The translations under genes and the position numbers were made by a program. From positions 124,001 through 188,000 of the forward strand of contig NZ_RBDY01000002.1 in the NCBI RefSeq assembly GCF_003626575.1: a stretch of DNA of 64,000 nucleotides, given 5' to 3'. Source of the stretch: Streptomyces radicis (GTDB lineage Bacteria > Actinomycetota > Actinomycetes > Streptomycetales > Streptomycetaceae). Every line of letters starts with the position of its first letter. Within the stretch, counting starts at the first letter, position 1. Positions 17,477 to 26,774 of the stretch are shown piece after piece. Under the pieces are notes generated by a model. The model ran no database searches, was not told the origin of the DNA, and saw nothing but the letters and a program-made list of their open reading frames with translations.

Positions 17477-19690
17477 ATGAAACCGCTCGGGCCGACAGAT
17501 CCTCAACGAGTGGGCCACTACCGGCTGCTGGGGAAATTGGGCGCCGGCGGAATGGGCAGTGTCTATCTCGCCCGCTCCGACCGCGGACGCACGGTCGCCG
17601 TCAAGCTGGTCCAGCCCGAGCTCGCGGCACAGCCGGAGTTCCGCCGCAGGTTCCAGCAGGAGGTGGAGGCGGCGCGGCGCGTGGGCGGCGAGTGGACCGC
17701 GCCCGTGCTCGGCTGCGACACCGAGGCGGAGACGCCCTGGGTGGCCACCGGGTATGTCGCGGGGCCCTCGCTCCACGAGGTCGTCGCGCACACCTACGGG
17801 CGGCTCCCCGAGCGCTCGCTGCGGATCCTCGCCAACGGCCTGGTCAAGGCGTTGCGCGACATCCACGCCGCGGGCCTGGTGCACCGCGACCTCAAGCCGT
17901 CCAACGTCATGATCACGATCGACGGCCCCCGCGTCATCGACTTCGGCATCGCCCGCGCCCTCGAGGCGAGCGGCGAGGGTCTCACCAGGACGGGGGCCGC
18001 GGTCGGCTCGCCCGGCTTCATGTCGCCCGAGCAGTGCCGCGGCGAGGTGCTGACGACCGCGAGCGACATCTTCTGCCTCGGCTCGGTGCTGACGTTCGCG
18101 GCCACCGGGTCCACGCCGTTCGGCGACGCCAACAGCGCCATGACCGCGCTCATGCTGCGGATCGTCCAGGGCCAGCAGGACCTCACCGAGGTGCCCGAGG
18201 GGCTGCGCGGCCTGATCGAGCGCTGCCTGGCCCAGCACCCGGCCGACCGGCCCGAGCTCGGCGAGCTGATCGCGGTCACCGAGTCCGACCCCGACGACGA
18301 GGAGCCGTGGCTGCCGGGCGCGCTCGTGGCCAAGCTCGGTCGGCACGCGGTCGAGCTGCTCGACTCCGAGGACCCGCTCCAGGCGCCGCCGAAGCCCGCG
18401 AACCAGCCGCCGCCCGCGATGCCGCAGGTCCCGCCGACGCCCGCGCCGCCCACGTCCATACCCGTGCCGCCGCCGAGCGCGCCCACGCAGCTCGCCACCC
18501 CGGCCACGCCGCCGCCGTCCCCGCCGCCCTCGCCGCACCCGAACGCGCCGGTGGACCCGATGGCGACGATGACCGCGCAGATGCCCGGGTACGGCACCCC
18601 GCCGCCCGCGGGCTACGGAACGCCCCACCCCGGCGCGGGCTATGGCACCCCGCCGCCCACCAGCGGCTACGGCTATCCGCAGGCCCCCGGCACGCCGGGC
18701 TACGGCTCGCCCGAGGTCGGCGCGGTCCAGGGCCCCTACGGCCCCGGCTACCCCGGCGGCGTGCCGCCGGGCGGCCAGGGCCCGGGGCACCGCGGCGGCG
18801 GGAACCGGAAGAACGTCACCTGGCTCATCGTCGCCGCCGTCGCCGTCTTCGCGCTGGCCGCGGGCATCGCGGTGATGTCCATGAGCGGCGGCGACGACGA
18901 CCCGGACGACGACCCCACGGCCCAGCCGTCCCAGGGCCCGACCGGCGAGCCGACGGACGAGCCCACGGACGAGCCGACCGACGAGCCCACCGCTGACCCG
19001 ACCACGGGCGGCGGCACCGTCGGCTACCAGTTCATCGGCGCGTGGGAGGGCGAGGTCTTCAGCGACGGCGAGGCGCAGGGCTGGTTCCAGCGGATCGAGA
19101 TCACCGAGGGCTCCGCGGGCGACACGGTCGCCACCCAGTGGACGCTGCTCAGCACGCTGCTGTGCACCGAGGAGTCCGAGCTGGTCTCCGGCGGTGACAC
19201 GCTGACCCTCGAGGGCACGGGCACCACCCACACCGTTCCCTCGAGCGACCCCGACCGGTGCGAGCCCTACGGCGAGCAGACCGTCGAGGCGCAGAGCGAC
19301 GGCACGCTGCTGTGGTCGTCGGGCTCGCTGACGGCCGAGCTGACGATGTCCGCCCTGGCCCAGAGCGGCGACGGCATCCCGATCGCCGTCTACCAGAACA
19401 CCTACGAGGGGCCCGACTGGAACGTGACCATCGCGCACAGCGCCTCGGCGGGCGAGGTCGCGGCCACCTACACCAACGGCACCTGCACATGGGAGGCGCA
19501 CCTGGTCGCCAACCCCACGGACACGATGATGCTCGGCCCGGCCGAGGCGACGTCGGGCGACTGCGACCCGCTGCCGTCGTACACGATCACCTGGACGCTC
19601 GGGGCGAGCGAGAGCGACGCCCAGACGCTCCAGTTCACGGGCTTCGGCAACGGCGGCGGCGACTCGTTCACCGCGGAGTACACCGGCTGA
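17477..19690 (+). CDS. Membrane Ser/Thr protein kinase with PGYGTP-repeat linker and two-module exterior
   Basis: 737 aa. Kinase domain 1-270 (Lys43, HRDLKPSN with Asp138, DFG at 155-157, SPGFMSPEQ). The juxtamembrane linker (about 305-440) is Pro-rich, then Gly/Tyr/Pro-rich with repeated GYGTP units. One transmembrane helix (about 445-468). Outside the membrane, an acidic TDEP repeat stalk leads to two modules homologous to those of kinase 2: FIGAWEGEVFSDGEAQ, with TLLCTEE and PDRCEP; then a module with TCTWEAHLVA, MMLGP and GDCDPL. GGGGAG lies 8-10 nt upstream of the ATG. A strong hairpin after the stop closes the array. Confidence 0.92.
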   Translation: MKPLGPTDPQRVGHYRLLGKLGAGGMGSVYLARSDRGRTVAVKLVQPELAAQPEFRRRFQQEVEAARRVGGEWTAPVLGCDTEAETPWVATGYVAGPSLHEVVAHTYGRLPERSLRILANGLVKALRDIHAAGLVHRDLKPSNVMITIDGPRVIDFGIARALEASGEGLTRTGAAVGSPGFMSPEQCRGEVLTTASDIFCLGSVLTFAATGSTPFGDANSAMTALMLRIVQGQQDLTEVPEGLRGLIERCLAQHPADRPELGELIAVTESDPDDEEPWLPGALVAKLGRHAVELLDSEDPLQAPPKPANQPPPAMPQVPPTPAPPTSIPVPPPSAPTQLATPATPPPSPPPSPHPNAPVDPMATMTAQMPGYGTPPPAGYGTPHPGAGYGTPPPTSGYGYPQAPGTPGYGSPEVGAVQGPYGPGYPGGVPPGGQGPGHRGGGNRKNVTWLIVAAVAVFALAAGIAVMSMSGGDDDPDDDPTAQPSQGPTGEPTDEPTDEPTDEPTADPTTGGGTVGYQFIGAWEGEVFSDGEAQGWFQRIEITEGSAGDTVATQWTLLSTLLCTEESELVSGGDTLTLEGTGTTHTVPSSDPDRCEPYGEQTVEAQSDGTLLWSSGSLTAELTMSALAQSGDGIPIAVYQNTYEGPDWNVTIAHSASAGEVAATYTNGTCTWEAHLVANPTDTMMLGPAEATSGDCDPLPSYTITWTLGASESDAQTLQFTGFGNGGGDSFTAEYTG

Positions 19691-19692
19691 CG

Positions 19693-19732
19693 AACGCCCC
19701 GCCCACCGAGTTCCGCAGGTGGGCGGGGCGTT
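19693..19732. terminator. Strong terminator closing the kinase array
   Basis: A 15-bp perfect stem (19693-19707 with 19718-19732) and a 10-nt loop, 3 bp after the kinase 3 stop and 12 bp before the end of the convergent 70-aa gene. It can serve both strands. Confidence 0.85.
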
Positions 19733-19744
19733 GTGGTGCCGAGG

Positions 19745-19957
19745 CTACGCCGCTGGCTCCTCGGGCTCGCCCGGTGTGCCGGATGCGCCGGAGCGGACGC
19801 AGGCGGGGCAGGCCCAGGCGGCGCGAAGCACCCGCCGCGGCGGCGTGTCCGGGTGCCGCTCGCACACGGGAGGCTCGGGCGCGGTGTCGAGCAGCGGGCG
19901 GTGGAACATGTCCCGCACGCGCGGTGGCTCGGCCGGATCGAGTGGGTTACTTGCCAT
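19745..19957 (-). CDS. Small CxxC protein, unknown function
   Basis: 70 aa from ATG 19957 (ASNPLDPAEPP). It has a Pro-rich N-terminus, a Cys in VCERHPDTPP and a CxxC in WACPACVRSG, giving a possible zinc site (Cys, His, Cys, Cys). Its start lies inside the end of the 36-aa gene upstream (11-bp overlap), so the two are probably co-translated. No family recognised. It is last in a leftward run of small genes ending at the kinase-array terminator. Confidence 0.55.
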   Translation of the reverse strand: MASNPLDPAEPPRVRDMFHRPLLDTAPEPPVCERHPDTPPRRVLRAAWACPACVRSGASGTPGEPEEPAA

Positions 19958-20057
19958 CCTCGGTGTCGTCCTGCTGCTGGTCGTCCGGTTCGGGCTCGGC
20001 GGGCACGATCGTCTCCTGATCGGCCAGGTCGTAGCCGTTGACCTCGTCATGGGCCAT
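19947..20057 (-). CDS. 36-residue acidic peptide, unknown function
   Basis: Starts at ATG 20057 with GGAAGGA 10 nt upstream, a good ribosome site. The peptide (AHDEVNGYDLADQETIVPAE, then an EPEPDDQQQDDTEDGK tail) is strongly acidic with no Cys, Ser or membrane segment. It overlaps the 70-aa CxxC gene by 11 bp. Size and coupling resemble a leader or precursor peptide or an antitoxin-like peptide, but there is no modification enzyme nearby, so no function is assigned. Confidence 0.5.
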   Translation of the reverse strand: MAHDEVNGYDLADQETIVPAEPEPDDQQQDDTEDGK

Positions 20058-20125
20058 GGTGGTGGTGTCCTTCCCTTGATGGTAGGGCGGGCCTCGGCCG
20101 TCGCGGAGGTGACGGCCGGGGGGAT

Positions 20126-20311
20126 TCAACTGCCCTGGGTCCCTGCCAGATTCGTGAGGAGGCTCCTGGAGGCTTCCTCGCTCAGCGACGTGTCCCACAT
20201 GTCGGCGAACGCCGCGTCATACCGGGCGATCTCGTGCGGCCGGTCCAGATGGAGCCCCTGCCGCCGTCCGGGCCGTACCGTCCCCAGCGGGGCGGCCTCA
20301 CGGCGACGACA
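20126..20311 (-). pseudogene. Remnant of a DUF5753-type C-terminus
   Basis: An open stretch of 61 codons ends at TGA 20126-20128 and translates near its end to LHLDRPHEIARYDAAFADM followed by WDTSLSEEASRSLLTNLAG. This follows the pattern of the last helices of XRE-DUF5753 regulators (E/D-x-P-x-E-[IV]-x-x-Y-x-x-x-F-x-x-[LM]-x-x-x-x-L-x-x-x-x-S). The upstream end runs into a stop and there is no ribosome site or HTH part, so I read it as a decayed relative of the intact regulator 1.8 kb away. It could also be part of a short uncharacterised gene. Confidence 0.45.
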
Positions 20312-20379
20312 GGGGGTTCAGGGGTGGCCGCGCGGCTACTCGGCCAGGTGGGCGGGCCGGTCGCGTTCGATCGCGCCGT

Positions 20380-20784
20380 TCACCGCGCCTCCCAGGCGGC
20401 GCGGCTCGCCCGTCGGGCGGCCTCCCGCAGCCGCGCCACGGCGGCGCGGGCGTCGTCGTGGGCGGCGTGCCGCTGGTCGGCGTCCAGCGTGCGATCCTTC
20501 GTGCGGGCCACGGCCGCCAGCAGCCGCCCGATCGGGGCGGCGAGCACGGAGGACTCGCCCAACGGCGCGAGCGTGGCGACCAGTTCACCGGGAACGATCT
20601 CCGGGTACGGGAGCCGTGACCCGTCGTGGCGCAGCGGGTGGAAGGCGAGCGGGATCAGCCGCTCACGCGCCAGGCAGCTCGCGCACGCGCGATGCGTCCA
20701 CCCGCCACCCGACCCGGCATGGTGCACCGCCACCACCGTCAACGGCGGCATCGTCGTCCCGCACGACGCACAGCGTTCGCTCAC
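20380..20784 (-). CDS. Small zinc-ribbon-like protein, unknown function
   Basis: 134 aa from GTG 20784. The N-terminal 45 residues carry two CxxC pairs 25 residues apart, CASC in SERCASCGTTM and CASC in THRACASCLARER, a classic zinc-ribbon spacing. The remainder is helical and Ala/Arg-rich (LEASVLAAP-like, then HAAHDDARAAVARLREAARRA). The start overlaps the stop of the 63-aa gene upstream as GTGA, so both are one translational unit. No family name can be assigned from the sequence. Confidence 0.65.
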   Translation of the reverse strand: MSERCASCGTTMPPLTVVAVHHAGSGGGWTHRACASCLARERLIPLAFHPLRHDGSRLPYPEIVPGELVATLAPLGESSVLAAPIGRLLAAVARTKDRTLDADQRHAAHDDARAAVARLREAARRASRAAWEAR

Positions 20785-20972
20785 GACCCACCACCGCAAC
20801 ACACGTGCGTGGCCAGCGAAGGAACGCGGTCGCGACAGCCGAGGCACAGGTCGAGCGGCGTCGCGGGCGGGCAGTCCCGCCCGACGATCACCGTGACCGG
20901 CTCGTCGTCATCAAGCGGGGGCGGAGCGGGCAGCAGATGCTCCGGCGACGGCGTGAGGGGTGTGCGAGTCAT
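20781..20972 (-). CDS. Small Cys-rich protein, unknown function
   Basis: 63 aa from ATG 20972 with AGGAG 7 nt upstream. It has a Pro-rich first half (TPSPEHLLPAPPPLDDDEP), then a short strand TVIVGRDC and cysteines in LCLGC and HVCCGGG, compatible with one metal site. It leads the leftward pair with the zinc-ribbon gene (GTGA overlap) and is divergent from the DUF6879/XRE unit across 205 bp. Confidence 0.6.
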   Translation of the reverse strand: MTRTPLTPSPEHLLPAPPPLDDDEPVTVIVGRDCPPATPLDLCLGCRDRVPSLATHVCCGGGS

Positions 20973-21177
20973 GAACAAGCTCCTGTGACCGTCTCAATAC
21001 CCGGAAAGTCCGTGCCAAGGACGGTAGGGAGTCGGGGTGGTCGCCAGCCAGCAATGTGCGACTTTGTGCGCACGAATGCCCCCGGCCAAACTGGCGCTCG
21101 ATGCCTTCTTGACCAGGTGGCAGAGGGCGGGGAAGAGTGCCGCACAGGTATGCAAACCGCGACCGTGGGAGCCCGAC

Positions 21178-21450
21178 GTGCCGCTACTGTTCATCGGAAT
21201 CGACCCGAAGAGCGAACAAGGCGACAGCCCTACAGTGTGGGTGGACACCGACGCCAACGAGTTGCTGATCCAGGGGTGGACAGCCAGCCCGGAGGAAGTC
21301 GAGCGCTGCTACGCCGAGGGCGGCACCGCCCCCGGCCATGACAACGGAGTCCCCCCGCACGAGACCGTCATCCGCCTCCCCGCCCGCATGGCCCCTACCA
21401 TCAGGAATGCCCTCAATGCCCTCGACCAGCCCCGTCCCGCCGATCGCTGA
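21178..21450 (+). CDS. Small conserved partner of a DUF6879 gene
   Basis: 90 aa starting at GTG 21178 (PLLFIGIDPKSEQGDSPTVW); GGGAG lies 6-7 nt upstream. The pattern FIGIDP..SPTVWVD...LLIQGW, ending in ETVIRLPARMAPTIRNAL, is one I associate with small streptomycete proteins encoded immediately before DUF6879 genes. It overlaps the next gene by 35 bp, so expression is tightly linked. No biochemical function is known to me. Confidence 0.72.
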   Translation: MPLLFIGIDPKSEQGDSPTVWVDTDANELLIQGWTASPEEVERCYAEGGTAPGHDNGVPPHETVIRLPARMAPTIRNALNALDQPRPADR

Positions 21451-21946
21451 ACTGCTCGACTCGACAAGGCAGTCCGCCTGCCACCTGGAGATGCGCGACG
21501 TCTACGCGGTGGCTCCTGAGTCCACCGAGCTGGCAGCGTGGCGGCGAACGGGACAGCGGTCCGGCCCCGAGTCCGCATACTGGCGCAGCTGGGTGGAGCT
21601 GGTCCGTCGGGCCGTGGCCCGCGGCGTCTCCGTGCGCCGGGCCCGCGTCGTGTCCGAGCCGGTGACCGAGTACATCCGCTTCGAGCATGCGGGCACCCCT
21701 GTGAACCTGGCCGCGGGTGAGGATGTGCGGTGGCTACCACGCCGCCACGCCTCGGACATCGCTCTGCCGGGGAACGATTTCTGGCTTCTCGACGGCCGAC
21801 TCGTCCGCTTCGGCCACTTCAACGGCGACGGCGCACTCACGGGACACGAGCTCACCGAGGAACCGGCCGTCCTCGAACTGTGCTCGGCCGCGTTCGAGAC
21901 CGTATGGTCCCGCGCAGTCCCGCACGACCAGTACCGCATTCACTGA
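21416..21946 (+). CDS. DUF6879-family protein
   Basis: 176 aa from ATG 21416 (AGGA 9 nt upstream; an ATG at 21407 sits directly on that site and is less likely). Family features: FD/LL-x-STRQSACHLEMRD near the N-terminus, VSVRRARVVSEPVTEYIRFEH, EDVRWLPRR, NDFWLLDGRLVRFGHFNGDG and a C-terminal ETVWSRAVPHDQY. These proteins are nearly always encoded next to an XRE-DUF5753 regulator in streptomycetes, as here (20 bp to the next gene), and are thought to act with it. Mechanism is undescribed as far as I know. Confidence 0.85.
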   Translation: MPSTSPVPPIAELLDSTRQSACHLEMRDVYAVAPESTELAAWRRTGQRSGPESAYWRSWVELVRRAVARGVSVRRARVVSEPVTEYIRFEHAGTPVNLAAGEDVRWLPRRHASDIALPGNDFWLLDGRLVRFGHFNGDGALTGHELTEEPAVLELCSAAFETVWSRAVPHDQYRIH

Positions 21947-21966
21947 CCGCACCGGCTGGCCAGCAC

Positions 21967-22821
21967 ATGCCCACATCCCCGTCCTCGTCAGCGCAGGCCG
22001 CGCGCGCCGCAGTCGGCACCAGATTGCGAGACCTGCGCCTTGACGCCGGACTGACCATCACGGAGCTGGCCAGCCGCTGCGGCTGGCACCACTCGAAGAC
22101 CAGCCGCATCGAGAACGCCCGCTCCTCGCCTACGACACCGGACATCCGGGTGTGGTGCCGCGCCTGCGGAGTCGAGGACCAAGCGCCCGACATCATCGCC
22201 GCATCACGCAACGCCGAGTCCCTGTACGTGGAATGGCGACGCACCATGCGTACCGGGCTGCGGCACCTCCAGCAGAGCTATGCCGATCTCTTCGACCGGA
22301 CAACGCTGTTCCGCGTCTACTCGGCGCGGATCGTTCCGGGGCTGGTCCAGACCGAGGGCTACGCCGCGGCGCTCCTTGGCGGCGTGGCGCGCTTCCACGA
22401 GGCCCCCGACGATGTGAGCGAGGCCGCCGCCGCCCGTGTGGAGCGCTCGCGCATCATCCACCGCCCGGGACGAAGGCGCTTCCTGCTGCTCATCGAGGAA
22501 GCCGTCTTGCGCTACCAGCTCGCCGACGCCGACGCCATGGCTGCTCAGCTCGGCCACCTCCTCTCGGTCGGGACCCTCCCCGCGGTGTCGCTGGGCGTCA
22601 TCCCCGCAGGGCTGCCCGAACGGTCGATCCGGCCGTTGGAGGCGTTCCACATATACGACGAGCTGGTGGCGGTGGAACTGCTGACCGCTCGTGTGACGGT
22701 GACGCAGCCCTCGGAAGTGGTCCTCTATCAGAAGGCGTTCGACGAGCTGCGCGAGCTGGCGGTGTACGGCTCCGAAGCGCGGACGCTGATCGTACGAGCG
22801 ATCGAGGCGCTCGGCCGGTGA
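21967..22821 (+). CDS. XRE-family regulator with DUF5753 domain
   Basis: 284 aa. HTH_31-type DNA-binding domain at about 15-75 (GTRLRDLRLDAGLTITELASR, then WHHSKTSRIENARSSP). The DUF5753 effector domain fills the rest, with its signature YADLFDRTTLFRVYSARIVPGLVQTEGYAAALL and the late LPERSIRPLEAFHIYDELVAVE segment. Relatives such as WhiJ-like and BldB-associated regulators work with a small DUF397 partner. No DUF397 gene is present here, and the DUF6879 gene 20 bp upstream takes that position. A strong hairpin follows the stop. Confidence 0.92.
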   Translation: MPTSPSSSAQAARAAVGTRLRDLRLDAGLTITELASRCGWHHSKTSRIENARSSPTTPDIRVWCRACGVEDQAPDIIAASRNAESLYVEWRRTMRTGLRHLQQSYADLFDRTTLFRVYSARIVPGLVQTEGYAAALLGGVARFHEAPDDVSEAAAARVERSRIIHRPGRRRFLLLIEEAVLRYQLADADAMAAQLGHLLSVGTLPAVSLGVIPAGLPERSIRPLEAFHIYDELVAVELLTARVTVTQPSEVVLYQKAFDELRELAVYGSEARTLIVRAIEALGR

Positions 22822-22966
22822 ACGTGCGGGGACGTTGAACGGCCGTCGCCGTCACACGGCGGCTTGTGGCAATGCGGGCCAGGTCACTCCCGCCTGCGGG
22901 GAGCACGGTGGCTGAGCAGTGACGGCCGCCGTCGCCGCGCGTGACCGCGGCAGCCACACCGCGGAA

Positions 22967-22993
22967 CGGGCCGGGCGCGGGGCGCCCGGCCCG
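22967..22993. terminator. Bidirectional terminator between the XRE gene and purA
   Basis: A 12-bp perfect GC stem (22967-22978 with 22982-22993) and a 3-nt loop, between the convergent XRE-DUF5753 and purA genes, about 20 bp from the purA stop. Confidence 0.85.
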
Positions 22994-23013
22994 CTGACGT
23001 ACGGGCGGACGCG

Positions 23014-25741
<2,728 letters not shown>

Positions 25742-25786
25742 CGGGCCATCCTCCCATTGGTCTCCCAGAGGTTGACGATTCCCTAA

Positions 25787-25816
25787 CTTCACAAACTTGT
25801 GAAGCCACTGTAGATT
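25787..25816 (+). promoter_or_regulatory. Exporter promoter with perfect 8-2-8 operator; leaderless start
   Basis: CTTCACAA-AC-TTGTGAAG (25787-25804) is a perfect inverted repeat. It covers the -35 TTCACA (25788-25793), followed after 17 bp by -10 TAGATT (25811-25816). The exporter ATG is at 25824, 7 nt after the -10, exactly where transcription should start, and there is no ribosome site between. The message is therefore predicted to be leaderless. The natural binder is the divergent GbsR/MarR protein. Confidence 0.75.
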
Positions 25817-25823
25817 CAAAACC

Positions 25824-26774
25824 ATGAACACGGCAAGCAACGCCATCACCGTCAGCGGTCTGGTGAAGACCTTCGGCCGCACCCGCGCCCTTGACGGCCT
25901 TGACCTCGAGGTGGGGACCGGGGAGGTGCACGGCTTCCTCGGACCCAACGGGGCGGGGAAGTCCACCACCATCCGCGTCCTGCTGGGGCTGCTCCGTGCC
26001 GACGCGGGCACCGTCTCCCTGCTCGGCGGCGACCCCTGGAACGACGCCGTCGAGCTGCACCGCAGGCTCGCCTATGTGCCGGGCGACGTGGAGCTGTGGC
26101 CCAATCTGAGCGGAGGCGAGGCCATCGACCTGCTGGCCAGGCTGCGCGGCGGCCTCGACGCCGAGCGCAGGGCCGAGCTCGTCGACCGCTTCGACCTCGA
26201 CCCCACCAAGAAGGGCCGCACCTACTCCAAGGGCAACCGCCAGAAGGTCGCGCTCATCGCCGCCCTCGCGTCGAACGCCGAGCTGCTGCTGCTCGACGAG
26301 CCGACGGCCGGGCTCGACCCGCTCATGGAGGTCGTCTTCCAGGACGTCATCGCCGAGGCCAAGGACGCGGGCAAGACCGTGCTGCTCTCCAGCCACATCC
26401 TGGCCCAGGTGGAGAAGCTGTGCGACCGCGTCAGCATCATCAGGCTCGGCAGGATCGTGCAGTCGGGGACGCTCAGCGAGATGCGGCACCTCACCCGCAC
26501 CAGCATCGAGGCGGAGACGTCCACGCCGGTCACCGGGCTCGACGAGCTGCCCGGCGTGCACGACGTGCGCGCGGAGAGCGGCAAGATCCGCTTCGGCGTC
26601 GACGGTAACCACCTGGACGGCGTGATCCGCCACCTGGCGGGCTTCGGCGTCCACAGCCTGGTGAGCCACCCGCCGACGCTCGAGGAGCTGATGCTCCGCC
26701 ACTACGGCGACGAGCTCGAGCACAACGGGCACAACGGGCACAACGGGCAGCACGCCGCGGGGGCCTCGCGATGA
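25824..26774 (+). CDS. ABC exporter ATP-binding protein (polyketide-antibiotic type)
   Basis: 316 aa. Walker [10 protein letters not shown] (40-48), Walker B ELLLLDEP with AGLDP following, and switch SSHILAQ. The signature is YSKGNRQKV instead of LSGGQ, characteristic of the subfamily pairing with TetB/polyketide-exporter permeases. The C-terminal extension ends with an unusual [10 protein letters not shown] tract. Stop and permease start overlap as ATGA. Predicted leaderless, controlled by the divergent GbsR-like protein. The substrate is probably a hydrophobic drug or lipid. Confidence 0.92.
   Translation: MNTASNAITVSGLVKTFGRTRALDGLDLEVGTGEVHGFLGPNGAGKSTTIRVLLGLLRADAGTVSLLGGDPWNDAVELHRRLAYVPGDVELWPNLSGGEAIDLLARLRGGLDAERRAELVDRFDLDPTKKGRTYSKGNRQKVALIAALASNAELLLLDEPTAGLDPLMEVVFQDVIAEAKDAGKTVLLSSHILAQVEKLCDRVSIIRLGRIVQSGTLSEMRHLTRTSIEAETSTPVTGLDELPGVHDVRAESGKIRFGVDGNHLDGVIRHLAGFGVHSLVSHPPTLEELMLRHYGDELEHNGHNGHNGQHAAGASR

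Noticed and set aside
16613..19501. A leftward open frame of about 960 codons across kinases 2 and 3
   Set aside because: Antisense to two clear kinases; composition is Arg/Gly/Val mirror-frame and no domain is recognisable.
19719..21341. A rightward open frame of about 540 codons over the small-gene islet
   Set aside because: It passes through the strong terminator and is antisense to genes with ribosome sites and Cys motifs; composition is low-complexity Arg/Ser/Ala.
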